From NCBI GenBank assembly GCA_020747015.1, contig JAGTJM010000005.1:248001-312000 (forward strand): DNA of 64,000 bases, read 5' to 3'. The DNA is from Pyrenochaeta sp. MPI-SDFR-AT-0127. Lineage: Eukaryota; Ascomycota; Dothideomycetes; Pleosporales; Cucurbitariaceae. Of the stretch, positions 11,852 to 22,903 are shown piece by piece. The position numbers and the translations under genes were made by a program. The notes below the pieces were generated by a model, which was not told where the DNA came from, made no database searches, and saw only the letters and a list, made by a program, of their open reading frames with translations. Position 1 is the stretch's first letter; the number at the start of each line of letters is the position of its first letter.

Positions 11852-13976
11852 ATGGACGGAGAAGAGAGACGCATTCTACCAAAGACCGGATACCCTCGTC
11901 GGCGAGCTGTAGCAGCTTGCTTGACGTGCCGCGAAAGGAAACGAAAATGGTATGGCTTCATCCAAGATTCATGGCGTCAATGTTTACTGTATACTAAATA
12001 GTTATCATGGGATACTTCGCTGATGTGTGTACTCGTAGTGACAACTTAAGGCCAGCTTGTTCTTCTTGTCAGCAAATCGGAACTCCATGCGAGTACATCA
12101 AGCAAGACGCATCTACTTTCGATGCTGCATCTTTGAGGATTCTTGATCGACTTTCCGTGATCGAGAATTTAGTGAGGGGCTTACATCCTTCCCAATCACT
12201 CAACTTCTCGTCGCCATCAGCAAGCTCCAGCAGTCAGAGGCAGCCAGTCTTTATACTCCCTTCCGAAATCGCCGGAATTCCTGGCTCGGAGCGTGTTACT
12301 TTCGCCCTGAATCTGGATGCTAGCTTTAGAGCGGCTACTGACAAGATTTTACAATGGCCTGTATTTGAAAAGCCTCTATCACCCCTGCAACGGTTACGAT
12401 TTGTTGATTTTCATGGCTCTGAAGCACACACCTATCTTGATGATCTCTTAACCCAATCTGATATATCAACTTTACGCCCGTCTTTAGACTCTTCCCGGGA
12501 CCCGTCCATATCAATCAATATTTCAACCGAAAGGTCGGACATTGAACAGCTTGTTGATCAGTTTTTCACAAGAGTCAATATCAAAAATCCAATCCTTAGT
12601 CGACAGGTGGCTAGCCAATATTGCCAGCAGTATTATGAACATGGGCCGCTGTTCAACTTAGAGACCTGCCTCGTGTTGCTCATGTGTTCCTTGGGAGCCG
12701 TTTCTATGGAGTTTGACCCCTTCGACGAGGGCCAAAGCCCAGGAAACTCTCCTTATTCATCTTCAAGGGTTGCGAATCTGAGACTAGGTTCATGTTACTT
12801 CGTCGCTGCCGAAAAGCGCCTAGGTTCTGCCATTTCAAACATCAATACTCTTGCGATACAGTGTCTTTGCCTTGCCGGGTGAGTAATCCGATGTTCACCG
12901 TTGTGGTCCAAGCGACTGATAAGCTGTCATGACCTAGAATATATCACATGTATCTTATCAGGCCTATGCACGCGTTGCGCATGTTCCATGCTGCCGGATC
13001 CTCGCTGCAGATTCTCGCATCTACTGGGTTTGTGCCTCAGCTATGTGCCAACTTACGGGAAAATAGTCCCGCTGACAGTTCCATTTCAGCGCGGATTCGC
13101 ATCAGGGTAAATCGCAGATATACTCAAGCTTGTTCTGGACATGTTATAAATCCGAGAGGTGCGTCTATCACAAGACTATGCTTGCCTTCAGGATCTGACC
13201 TTAATAGAGAGATCCTAGCCGAGATACCCATATGCGCTCCAGCTCTGAGAGAACCCGGTACCACAGACTCATATCCTCCGCCACCCCAGGCAACTAGCAC
13301 AGTCCCATGCGAGTGGGCTTCATATGAGGAGGATAGTTGGTATTTCTTTCTGTCGGAAATAGCCCTACGGCGAATTACTGATCATGTTGCTGAGGTGGTC
13401 TCAAATCATATCGATGCAAATATCCGCTCTTACAACTCACGTAGCATTGAAGAACTTATACCAATCGTGGCCGAATTTGAGCGACAAGCCGAAACATTTC
13501 GGGAGAACCTTCCTCCTGCTATTCAGTTCCCCGATGTTCCTGAAATAGCCAGCACCGAGTGGAAACAGTACAGCCGTGGACGTTACTATCGCGTATTAGA
13601 GCTGATGCACAGGCCTTTTCTTTTCACTGCGATCCACGAGCCCGGCTGCAGCACTGTTGTTCAGGCGTTAGCGGAAAAAGCACTAGTCAATGCCTTGAGG
13701 TATCTTCAACACAGCCTTGTAAGCCATCGTCACCACGGCACATGGTTACAACTTCGGAACGAGCTAAAGGAAGCAAGTCTCCTACTCGCCGCCTCAAAAT
13801 CGACAGGACTGAAAATGCCTCATGGGTGGGAAGCTGGGGTTGCCAAATCGTTAGCTACATTCGACTACTGGCTGTGGGAGTTTCCTTCTTGCAGAACATA
13901 TGCTAATGTGATCCTGGCCCTGACCGACTCGCCCTTAACAAGCACAGATGGGGAAATGCCGACTAGTTTTACCTAG
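11852..13976 (+). CDS. Zn2Cys6 transcription factor with fungal-specific regulatory domain
   Basis: Five exons (11852..11949, 12039..12878, 12938..13027, 13090..13158, 13208..13976) sum to 1866 nt, 621 residues. Residues 24-50 form the binuclear cluster, CLTCRERKRKC interrupted by intron 1, then DNLRPACSSCQQ and GTPCE: six cysteines in the GAL4 spacing. A short linker and coil (RILDRLSVIENLVRGL) follow, then a fungal_trans-type middle homology region with LCLAGIYHMYLIRP and LFWTCYKSEREILAEI. Introns 3 (62 nt) and 4 (49 nt) lie in a stretch that also reads open in a wrong frame, so an automated model may miss them. It is nuclear and probably regulates a metabolic pathway. Its neighbours, the MFS transporter and the lyase, are candidate targets, by position only. 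Confidence 0.9.
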
Positions 13977-14762
13977 GTGCACAGGCCGAATCGTATGTTA
14001 TTTAACAGTACCACGTGGTCTTCATGGTCAAGGCAGACGACAGTTCTATGATAAATTTATATTTCACTTACATCGTAGTATCTATAGCCTAGCTCTTTAT
14101 TAAGGTTATATGTAAGGCTTCACCTACAAGGGTTTATCAACCACTGCACCTTGATTACCATGGTTCCGATTAGCAATATCAAGTTTGTCCTGTATAGGCT
14201 AAAGTTTTTGCTGATATATACTACGCTACACATATTTGAGTGCTGGATGACGCCGAATCTGGGATATAAACCAGTGTGGTATCCTCCGGTTTACTTTGGG
14301 AATCTTAGACATCCCAAGGACAATAGTCTACTAAGGGGCATTCTTGTAGCGACCGCTGCTTTTGTTTGTAACTTGTTGTTTAGTATATGCTAGGCTAATC
14401 TGTGCTCGTCACGGCCAATTTTACTACTGTGATTAACTCAAGATGGGTTGACTTCACTAAGCTGAGACGCAGGCGACGTAAGTGCCCGAGATCGTGTTAA
14501 GCAGGAAAGCAAAACTTGGATCATACTACTAAACTTTCAGGTTAGACCAGTGTGGAGTAATTGTTAAACTGAATTTCTTAAACTATTAGCTATGTTGATC
14601 ATTAGCTGCTATAATGTGGGATTTGTTTCAGTTGAAAGCAAGGCAAGTGCTGGTTTATAAACACAAATTTAAGACTAAGGACTGCGTAGCAAGTTCTCAA
14701 CTGCCCTCGTTTCATGATACCACTATTCAATATGACTAAATACTCTTCAACGCATGATGACC
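13977..14762. other. Intergenic, convergent 3' ends
   Basis: Spacer between the plus-strand regulator and the minus-strand transporter. An 80-codon plus frame at 14151 has no domain and is not called. Confidence 0.5.
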
Positions 14763-16704
14763 TTATAAGGGTACGGTCTCATTATGGGTTTTCTTCATCT
14801 CCAAATGATCATCGTTATCATAGTCATCGTGCTTACTATTTTCCACGTCGATCAGAGCAGGTTCATCCAACTTGTCAAAAATATCAGCAAGCTCTTCAAG
14901 AGATTTGCCCTTAGTCTCCGGGAATAGAAGCCAGACCTGCACGATAAATAGAGCGTCGAGGATACAGAAGAGAATGTAGTATTTCCAGCCCAGCTTTGCC
15001 ATTGCAATCGGGTTGCAAACTTGGCCAATAATCAGCACCAGATTGGTGGAAATCAAAGTGAATGCAACGCCCCAGCTTCTCCATTCATAGGGGAAAAGCT
15101 CTGTTGGGTAGGAGTATAGGAGTGGCGTCAGGGCAATGTCGTAGTGGAAGTAGAAGATGAATAACATAGGAATAACGGCAAAGCCATAGCTGGCGGAGCC
15201 GGTAGCGTCAAACCGGGCGTTAAGAATCGTCCAAATCTGATCAGTGTTAGTCGCCGATGCAGAGAAGAGGCGGGAACGAAGCTTATGGTAGAAGGTTACA
15301 TACGATATATGATGCGGTCATGCCAATAGCGCACCACTGGAAGAGGAAACGGCGTCCCAAAATGTCGACCAGCATGGCTCCACAACCTATCGTGGCAATA
15401 AGGTTGAAAATTTGCAAACCTCCGTTGATGAGAGACTGGTGAGTAGGGTTTTTAATGCCAACCCCGTCAAGGACGAGCGTAAGATAATAGGACACGACCG
15501 TGTTCCCAGACCATTGAGCGGCAATGCCAACCATGGCGGAAATGAGAAGTCGTCGACGATTTGCGGGACTAGCGAGCATCTTCGTGATTGTTGGTCGCTT
15601 CTCGGAGTTGCTCTCAGTCCGCACAGCTGCCCGAATTTGTGCGACTTCATGCATGACAAGCTCCGAATTCTCATCACCAGCAGCATGGTGCTTGACTAGC
15701 AGCGCGCGGGCTTCTTCATCCCGACCCTTTGCGATGAGAAACCTAGGTGAGAGTTAGGTCAGATGACACAGTCGACAGAGAGTTAAATGCGAGAATAGCG
15801 TGATGACCTACCTGGGCGACTCTGGCAGGAAGTAAGAGAAGATGAGCTGCACCAACGGAGCGGCTCCCTGGAGGAGCGTTGGAATCCTCCAACTCCATGC
15901 TCCGGTCATCCTGAGCGTGCCAAAGGTTATCCAAGCTGCGGCAATGGCTCCAACGAACTGAGCCATGTTAGTACAAGTATGACGATCAACCATTCCTTGA
16001 AAGTCTCTATACTCACATAGAAGCAGTGATACAACGCCGTAGCCTTTCCTCGATGGGGAGGGTATGCCAGCTCTGCGAGCAGGATAGGGCTGGGTTGGGA
16101 CATTACTCCGCAGCCAAACCCTAGGAAGAAACGCGAAAAGATCAAGAGCCCCAAGTTGACAGATGCCGCCTGGATGGCAGCGCCGATGACGGTCATGCAA
16201 AATGCGAGAACGAGTGCCTTTTTACGTCCAAACTTGTTGGAGAAGGGGGCAACAAAGAGGAATCCAATGATCTTGCCGGCTGGCATCATGGCGTTGATAG
16301 CACCCAATTTAGCTTTGGCTGGGTAGTTGTAATATGATTTCCAGGCTGGGTTGATCTGCAAAGCATTCATCATAGCGCCTATTCAAAGCATCAGTATGGC
16401 ATTCGCCCTTCACACGAGCCTGTCCAAGACAAAGAGGTTACGCACCGTCATATCCAACTGTGGCAGCCGACATGCAGCAGAGGAACAGAAGCGCATTGAG
16501 TCGGATCAAGTGCTTTTGCATGTACCATGGCTTATTCTCCTGAGGGAGGGCCTACAAGATAAAATCAATGATTAGCAGGGTTGGTCGGGCGTTGTATGTG
16601 CAAACGCGCGTTTGACATACCGCCGCAATTTCTGGTCCAACAAGCCGGATGTTTTCAGCCAGGCGCTCTTCATGGCTCTTCGTGGTGCTGTGAAACCAAC
16701 CCAT
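14763..16704 (-). CDS. MFS sugar-porter-type transporter
   Basis: Six exons (16704..16621, 16551..16446, 16378..16017, 15957..15812, 15742..15304, 15236..14763) total 1611 nt, 536 residues; every junction is canonical and in phase. Sugar porter landmarks are YDGAMMNAL in the first helix, NKFGRKKALVLAF after helix 2, PESPR at the end of helix 6, DILGRRFLF in the C-terminal half and PETKGKSLEEL after helix 12. About twelve hydrophobic segments are present, and the tail is charged (DDYDNDDHLEMKK). The pattern is closest to the fungal hexose / lactose-permease-like group; the real substrate is unknown. It is divergent from the lyase at 17872 across a 1.2-kb region, so shared regulation is plausible. 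Confidence 0.92.
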
Positions 16705-17871
16705 GGCGGTCGAATGGTGAACCGGTTGAAAAGAAGACTTTGGTGCGGATAGGAGAGCTTGAGGATTGAGGATATCACGGTTGTGGTCCGACTTGCATGT
16801 GCACCAGTAGTTGGCGGATGGTCTGACTTTATACATTCGATAGAGCTTCCATCCTGGTCTTTACTACCGCCTGGAATGATCGTATCGGAAGTTCATCGTG
16901 TGTGTGAAGATTTCACCCCATGGGGAGCTTGACAACGCCTCTGACAAGAAGTGACGGCTGGGGTTGCGGACTTGCAGCCGCCGCTCAGACCATCTTCTCC
17001 TAGCGCCCGCTTCCTCTTTGTGCCGCCACTCCCCGCTCTGCCGCCACTCCCCTAGCATCGATAGATCGTGAAGCGAGTATTGAACCAAGCGCCACACGGG
17101 CAATACCATGTCAGATATCCGCATCTTTTACGTGTTTGTATGATTCTATTGGTCGGTTATACCCAGGTCGAAAAAAATCGCTCTTCTTTCACACGCCGAC
17201 GCTCCTTCGGGTGTTTGAGGTTGCTACTAATGCAAACCGCCGTAGGCACATGGTACTGCCAGTCTACAGTTTCTACCCTGATATGCAGGGTTGCTTAACA
17301 CGATCTTGAAGGTACCGTGCTAAGAGATCAAAGGCTGAAAGGTTTCAACCTTGATGACCTACCAAAAGAGACCAAGGAAAAACAATAGTATCCAACACCA
17401 GATACAATGTCAAAACAAGGCGGACTTATGCAGTACTCCTTTCTTTGTTGCAAGGAACAATAGTGCATAGACACCGGTCCCTGTTTTCCGAGATGGCCCA
17501 TTCGGCTGTCGAATGTCAAGACACAATACTCCGGACGCCCCTACTCGAAGGCTAGGGCAGCTACGTACCCAAATATAAAAATTCAAACGGCACGAATAGT
17601 GCACGGGACGAATTTACATCAAATGTTTGGTTCTTTGGTTCAACTTGGCAGCTTCATCTACGTGTTGGGCACAAGCGGGGAGTGTCGGCAAGATATCATG
17701 ACCAACAATCGTTCAGTTTCACCCAATATATGCAGAGACATCCAAACTCTCCACCGCGTGCTTCGGTTCCAAGCGCCGTCATGCTTTGCCATATGATACA
17801 AAGGTCTTGTCCTGAAAAATGTCCTTCTCACTCCTATCAGCTCAACCGCAAACCATTGCCTTGCAAGCAAG
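16705..17871. promoter_or_regulatory. Divergent intergenic region between transporter and lyase
   Basis: 1.17 kb separating two divergently transcribed genes. No supportable gene. A short direct repeat of CCGCCACTCCCC-like sequence lies near 17020..17050. It contains the transporter TATA box. Confidence 0.45.
16827..16833 (-). promoter_or_regulatory. TATA box of the MFS transporter
   Basis: TATAAAG on the minus strand, about 125 nt upstream of the transporter ATG at 16704. Confidence 0.45.
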
Positions 17872-19443
17872 ATGACCGTGTTCACATCCAGCTCTGCACT
17901 TACAGCAGCCGAAAACAAGCGCGGCGACACTGCGCCGGTGAAGACGGAAAATGCGACTGCCCATGCATCGCTGACAGAGAACCGTCTCGGAACTAGGCCT
18001 TCACAGCTGCTGATTACACATGTCAACAAACTCGAGCTCGACGATGAGCTGGTCAGCCTCGACGAGTATGTCCTGACCGACCTCGCTCACGCCGTTATGC
18101 TCACCCACACGGGGATTTTCGACGCACAACACGGCAGCAGCATCGTGCAGGCTCTCCTCGATCTTCGTGCGGGCGACACTGCCGCCATTCTAGCCTCTGA
18201 CCCCGAGGTGGGCACGCTCGGCCTTCAGATCGAGCAGTACCTGGAGAACATCTTGGGCCCCCACGGCCGCGACATCCAGCGCGCCAGGAGCCGTATTGAC
18301 CAGAAGGCTACCAATTGGCGCCTTGTGAACCGCGCAAGCCTGACAGACGTCATTGATGAACTGGTCAGCCTTGGTGCCGCCATCTTGGCCACTGCTGGGC
18401 GTTACGCCGGCGCCCTCATGCCCGGATACACGCATCTGCAACACTCACAGCCCACAACAATCGATCATTACCTCAACGCTCACTACTGGGCTGTGTCACG
18501 CAACCTCGACCGACTCTTCGATGCTTACGACCGTCTCAACCTCAGTCCGCTCGGCGGCGCTGCTTACAGCGGAACTGTATGGCCCATCGACCGCACCGCC
18601 ACGGCCATCTACCTTGGCTTCGACCGTCCCATTCCCAACGCTCGTGACGCGGGACTGGCATCGCTCGATATGGGTGCTGAGCTTGCCAGCGTCCTGGCTG
18701 CGACGCTCTCTGCCATCAGCCGTCTCGCCTCAGACTTGAACTACTGGTCCTCGAGCGAGGTTGGCCTCGTCCGCATCGATGCATCTCTCTGCGGCACCTC
18801 GAGCATGATGCCCCAGAAGCGAAACCCCATGGTCCTAGAGCGCATTCGCGGTCTCGCTGGCGTTGCTGTAGGTTGGGCCGCGAGCCAGCTCGGCGTCATG
18901 CACACGGCCACATCAACAGACGTTGACCAAGCATACATCCACAACCTCCTGCCTGGTCAGTGTGCCGAGACGGTGGGAGCTATTGCTTTACTGCGTGAGG
19001 TCATTGCGACGGTAGAGTTTGACGTGCCCGCCATGCATATCTCAGCCGGCCAGCACTGGGCTACCGCGAGCGCGCTGGCCGATGCCCTTGTCGCCTCGCG
19101 TGGCATTAGCTTCCGCGATGCTCACGAGAGTGTTGCACACCTAGTCGCCGCCCATGAGCGCGCCGGTGTTGCTAGTGGCGAGCTGCACGACGAGCTTATC
19201 GAGGGCAAAGCCATTAGCGCATTCCCAGCCGCTGAGTTGAGAACCATCCTCGACCCTGAAGCCTTTGTCAACTCTAGAATCAGCTCAGGCGGGACTGCTG
19301 CCGCAACGCGTGATGCACTTGCTACCGCTGCTTTGGCCGACCTCGATGTCAAGAAGAATAATCTGCAACTGCGCACTAGTCAAGTCGCTAAAGGCCTCGG
19401 GCTACTCCTCAATGATGCACAAGCACTTACCGTCCCATCATAA
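17872..19443 (+). CDS. Argininosuccinate-lyase superfamily enzyme, divergent paralog
   Basis: Intronless, 523 residues. Fumarase/aspartase superfamily landmarks are all there: ARSRIDQKATNWR (canonical ASL: HTGRSRNDQ), GYTHLQHSQPTT with the proton-shuttle histidine, SPLGGAAYSG, and the signature CGTSSMMPQKRNP with the catalytic loop serine. The family reaction is beta-elimination releasing fumarate from an N- or C-substituted succinate. The substrate-binding HTG of true ASL reads QRA, and the usual ASL N-terminus is replaced by an unrelated 40-residue leader, so an argininosuccinate substrate is doubtful. The coding sequence is visibly richer in C/G-ending codons than its neighbours and has no intron, which could mean horizontal transfer or high expression. 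It is paired head to head with a transporter. Confidence 0.85.
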   Translation: MTVFTSSSALTAAENKRGDTAPVKTENATAHASLTENRLGTRPSQLLITHVNKLELDDELVSLDEYVLTDLAHAVMLTHTGIFDAQHGSSIVQALLDLRAGDTAAILASDPEVGTLGLQIEQYLENILGPHGRDIQRARSRIDQKATNWRLVNRASLTDVIDELVSLGAAILATAGRYAGALMPGYTHLQHSQPTTIDHYLNAHYWAVSRNLDRLFDAYDRLNLSPLGGAAYSGTVWPIDRTATAIYLGFDRPIPNARDAGLASLDMGAELASVLAATLSAISRLASDLNYWSSSEVGLVRIDASLCGTSSMMPQKRNPMVLERIRGLAGVAVGWAASQLGVMHTATSTDVDQAYIHNLLPGQCAETVGAIALLREVIATVEFDVPAMHISAGQHWATASALADALVASRGISFRDAHESVAHLVAAHERAGVASGELHDELIEGKAISAFPAAELRTILDPEAFVNSRISSGGTAAATRDALATAALADLDVKKNNLQLRTSQVAKGLGLLLNDAQALTVPS

Positions 19444-19979
19444 TCTCTTTTTTTTCTCTTCCTGTACGACTGTACAGTGTTTCCGACATACTACCGATAA
19501 TTAGTTATCACCTTCATCTATTGCGACCGCGCATGGTGTTGAAGGAAGACGAAATAGGTTGGTAGCGTACGCAATCTGAGTGACAGTGCAACCGGCCAAT
19601 GATGTGATATGACTACACCCAACAAGGGACTTCGTAGCTTTTCTTCGAACGTAATATTAGTTGGCCATCTTCAGTGGTAGTTGAATGGCGAATATCCGCC
19701 CAAGTCATCCTCGACGTGTTCATTGACATGGGCTCTCTGAGCGTCTTATTTAAGCGCTTGTCAGAGACATGTTCATGACTCTGAAAGTGGCTATCCAGCG
19801 TTTTCTGGTTCGAATCATTTCAGGGTCTATCAGCAATTTCTTATCTTTGTTTTATACTTGCCGCCGAGCAGGGTGTGGTTGAGAATTTTACTCGTCTAAT
19901 GATCATGGTACATCACCTGAGCTTCCAGGCAGTGGGTACGGTACTTTACTAAGTCCCTATCGATATTTGTTCCTCAATA
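19444..19979. other. Intergenic, convergent 3' ends
   Basis: 3' UTR space between the lyase and the carboxylesterase. A T-rich tract directly follows the lyase stop. No gene. Confidence 0.5.
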
Positions 19980-21736
19980 CTACTTTTGGATCTCACCATC
20001 CCAAAAATCCAATCCCAACCCAGGACACACCTCGTCATACATCGCTGGGCTTACAAATTCTACGCTTGAAGTCGTATTTGTTCCAAGTTTAATTTGTGTC
20101 TCTTTGTCTACCTCATATTTTGGCCAACCAAACACGTCCAGCCCATTTACAGGGTCGCGGGCAAACGCCGCCCACTGCCAGCAATATCATTAGCAACGTC
20201 ATTGCATCTTATCCCATGTGATCTTTATCAATCTGAATTCCAACTTACCGCATCTTGCATTTTCTTGGTGAGCTTTACTTGCTCAGCTTCTGGTGTAATT
20301 CCACTAACCACTTCCGAATTTCCCGTGATCATGTTTATCTCAACGCCATGGTACGCGCCACTGGATGGATCATCAAACAGTCTAAGATTTCTCCAGTCTG
20401 CCATATACCGAGCCCGATAATTTGGTATACTGAGTTTCGCCCGTCCATGTGCTTCAAACGCCTTTGGACATGTGAAAGTCGTCTGCTCGAATGAAGTCCA
20501 TTCACTTTCAGAAGGCGAGCGACCCTGAGCTAGTGCTGAGATGCGGTAAAAGCCTGACTCATGGTCATTTTCGATTTGGAAGTAAGGTAGACGGGCTAGG
20601 TTCCCCGATGATAGCCGCGATGAATATTCAGATACCGAGAAAGCAGTTTTATTGTCTGCGGTGATCTGAAAAGCGGGCTGAGATCGCGTGGCTGAGTTGC
20701 TTGGTGGTGGCGGCACCCGCCTAATGGCAGCGAGTATGGCAGAGAAGGTAATATTTGGTGAGCGCATGCATGCCAGTGTGTTTCCTGAGTTTCCACACCC
20801 GAGGGTCCCTGAAACCTGAGATAGTTCAGAATGCCGGTCATAAAATGGCAGCTGATACCTGAGAGTGACTTACATTATACCAATTCTTTGCCGCTAGCTC
20901 AAGCGTATTGATAGGAAAAGAAAAGACGTTTCCGGAATGTGACACTAACCCTGCCACTATTGGGACTCTCTTGAAGGCGTATGCCCAGTTTCCCACGGCT
21001 TGTGCACCAGAAGATTGACCTACTATGGTGATGCGCGTCGGATCTCCTCCAAACGCTGCAATGTTATCACGAACCCATGCTATGGCTACATACTGGTCAA
21101 TAAATCCTACATTTTGCGTCCCTTCGGGTGATCCGGAAAATCCAAAGATATTCATGCGGAAGTTGAATGTCACTACCACTACATCCTGGGTATTAGCAAG
21201 ATGTTGGCCATTATAAAACGGTGTGTTGCTAGTTCCAGCTGAGTAACGACCACCATGTATCCACACAATCACTGGTTTAGCCAGTTTGGTGGGTTTGGCC
21301 CATACGTTCAGAGTAAGACAGTCTTCGCTTTGGGTATTGTTTCCCTGGTTGACGAAGTTGGCGTATATCTTCCTGTATTGCGATGTCGCGTTAGGATACG
21401 CGAAAAAGCTAGCTTGGTTCTGAGGGCAGTCGTAACCCTATAGTCATTAGATTTTGGATCTATTTGCGGCGAGTTGTGAGATCAATTTACGTAGCTGTCA
21501 GCATTGAATGTTCCACGGATCAATGATCGTACTGGAGGTGCAAATCGCAGTGGACCAATCGGAGGCGATGCGTATGGTATCCCCAGCCACTCGCAAACGT
21601 CAGACTGGGCACTGCCACTGTGGCCCTGAAAGGTGGTTCGAGAGTTGCTCGCCACGCAAGGAGAGGAGCGATAAGAGCCGATTGACTCAATACAGGGGGC
21701 TAGAGCGCAAAGCAGTAAGACCAAACGGCTTTTCAT
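19980..21736 (-). CDS. Secreted type-B carboxylesterase/lipase
   Basis: Four exons (21736..21491, 21437..20874, 20815..20249, 20174..19980), 523 residues; introns of 53, 58 and 74 nt, all phase 0. A signal peptide (MKSRLVLLLCALAPCIES) is followed by an alpha/beta-hydrolase. LGIPYASPPIGPLRF and SEDCLTLNVW are family hallmarks; VWIHGGRYSAG is the oxyanion region; GQSSGAQAVG holds the nucleophile serine (usual GESAG); the acid is likely the Glu in ENDHESGFY; the base is the His in SGAYHGVEI. All three catalytic residues are present. It probably hydrolyses extracellular esters; the substrate is unknown. The last exon, only 64 codons, ends DFWDGEIQK. Confidence 0.92.
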
Positions 21737-22903
21737 CTTCTGAGTTTTGTGGTAAATCCCACAGAATTAAGTTGCAGTGAAATTTTCTAGTAACCGAGGT
21801 ACGAAGCACCTTTTCCTTTATTGACAAGCTAGCTAATGTTAAGGCAACCCACATTGACTTGGACCTCGTATAGCGTTATTGCCAGGAGCACGACAAGCCT
21901 ACACCCTTGTCGTTCGGTTCAGCCACCCAATAGAGCATCGTGAACTTCCTACGTGTCACATTGTATGTAGCAAGTACTTACTTTCTTGCCTAATACACTA
22001 ATCTGACATTTTAATTGATGTACGCAAACCTTTCGAACTTTGTATGCATAGCTCTACTATAACAATGTTTTAACGACATTCCGATTTCGCAATAGAATAT
22101 GCCTAGAAAACTAAGCAAGGAATCGTCGGCCTAATCTTATGTTGCATTTTTGCGTTTTGCCGCCCCATGTCAAAGCAAATTTCGTGTGAGAGCCAGCCGA
22201 ACAAAAGAATTTACCCAGAAAGTAGAAGCAAGGAAGAAACAATACCAGTAACTAATTTTTAAGTGATGGCATTTGGACTACTCATTTACTTTCTGTTATA
22301 TTCGGAGATGGACTTCAGGCATTACGTCCTCTCACTAGCCTTTAGTAAGCTGCGCAAAGTCACACTGTGTCGATTGATTGAGTTCGTCAGGTGAACTCAA
22401 TCCAAAGGCATCATTGTTGCGTGGAAGGAGATGGCAATGTACCATAATCTTTTCCTCTAGACCTACAGTTTTAAGATCACATTGACCTGGCGCGCCAAAT
22501 GCTCAAAAGTCGCTGTGCTGCGTTTCCAGCTGTCTTCGACATCTCGATTATCGAAATCGTCTATGCTCAAAACGAAAAACAGGGGTCTGCTATGTCCAAA
22601 TATGGCAGACCGCATGGATGTTACCCGGCACCAAAGTATAATACGGTAAAAGTTATGAAATGTAGTGCGCACGGTGACTTTTTGGCAGAGCATTCAAGCG
22701 TATCTTAGCACTGGTTGAGGCATGGGTATGAGCAATTGAAGTGGCATCATGCAAAGATCAATATGTGTGTATTTAGTTACTCTTCGATACTGACTGCAAG
22801 TGCGCCCTCTCTTGGAGAACTCAAGCCGCGAGACAAGTTTGAGGCGGCCATCCATCATTTATGAGCTGTTTTCTGCCAAATATTCCTGACCCAAACCTAG
22901 CCA
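21737..22903. other. Intergenic, nothing recognised
   Basis: Upstream region of the carboxylesterase and 3' region of the F-box-like gene. Short frames at 22463..22708 on both strands have no features of a gene. Confidence 0.5.

Noticed and set aside
13028..13207. Continuous open frame through the middle of the Zn2Cys6 gene
   Set aside because: The read-through sequence is not family-like. Two canonical introns (62 and 49 nt) reveal the conserved FWTCYKSEREILAE block.
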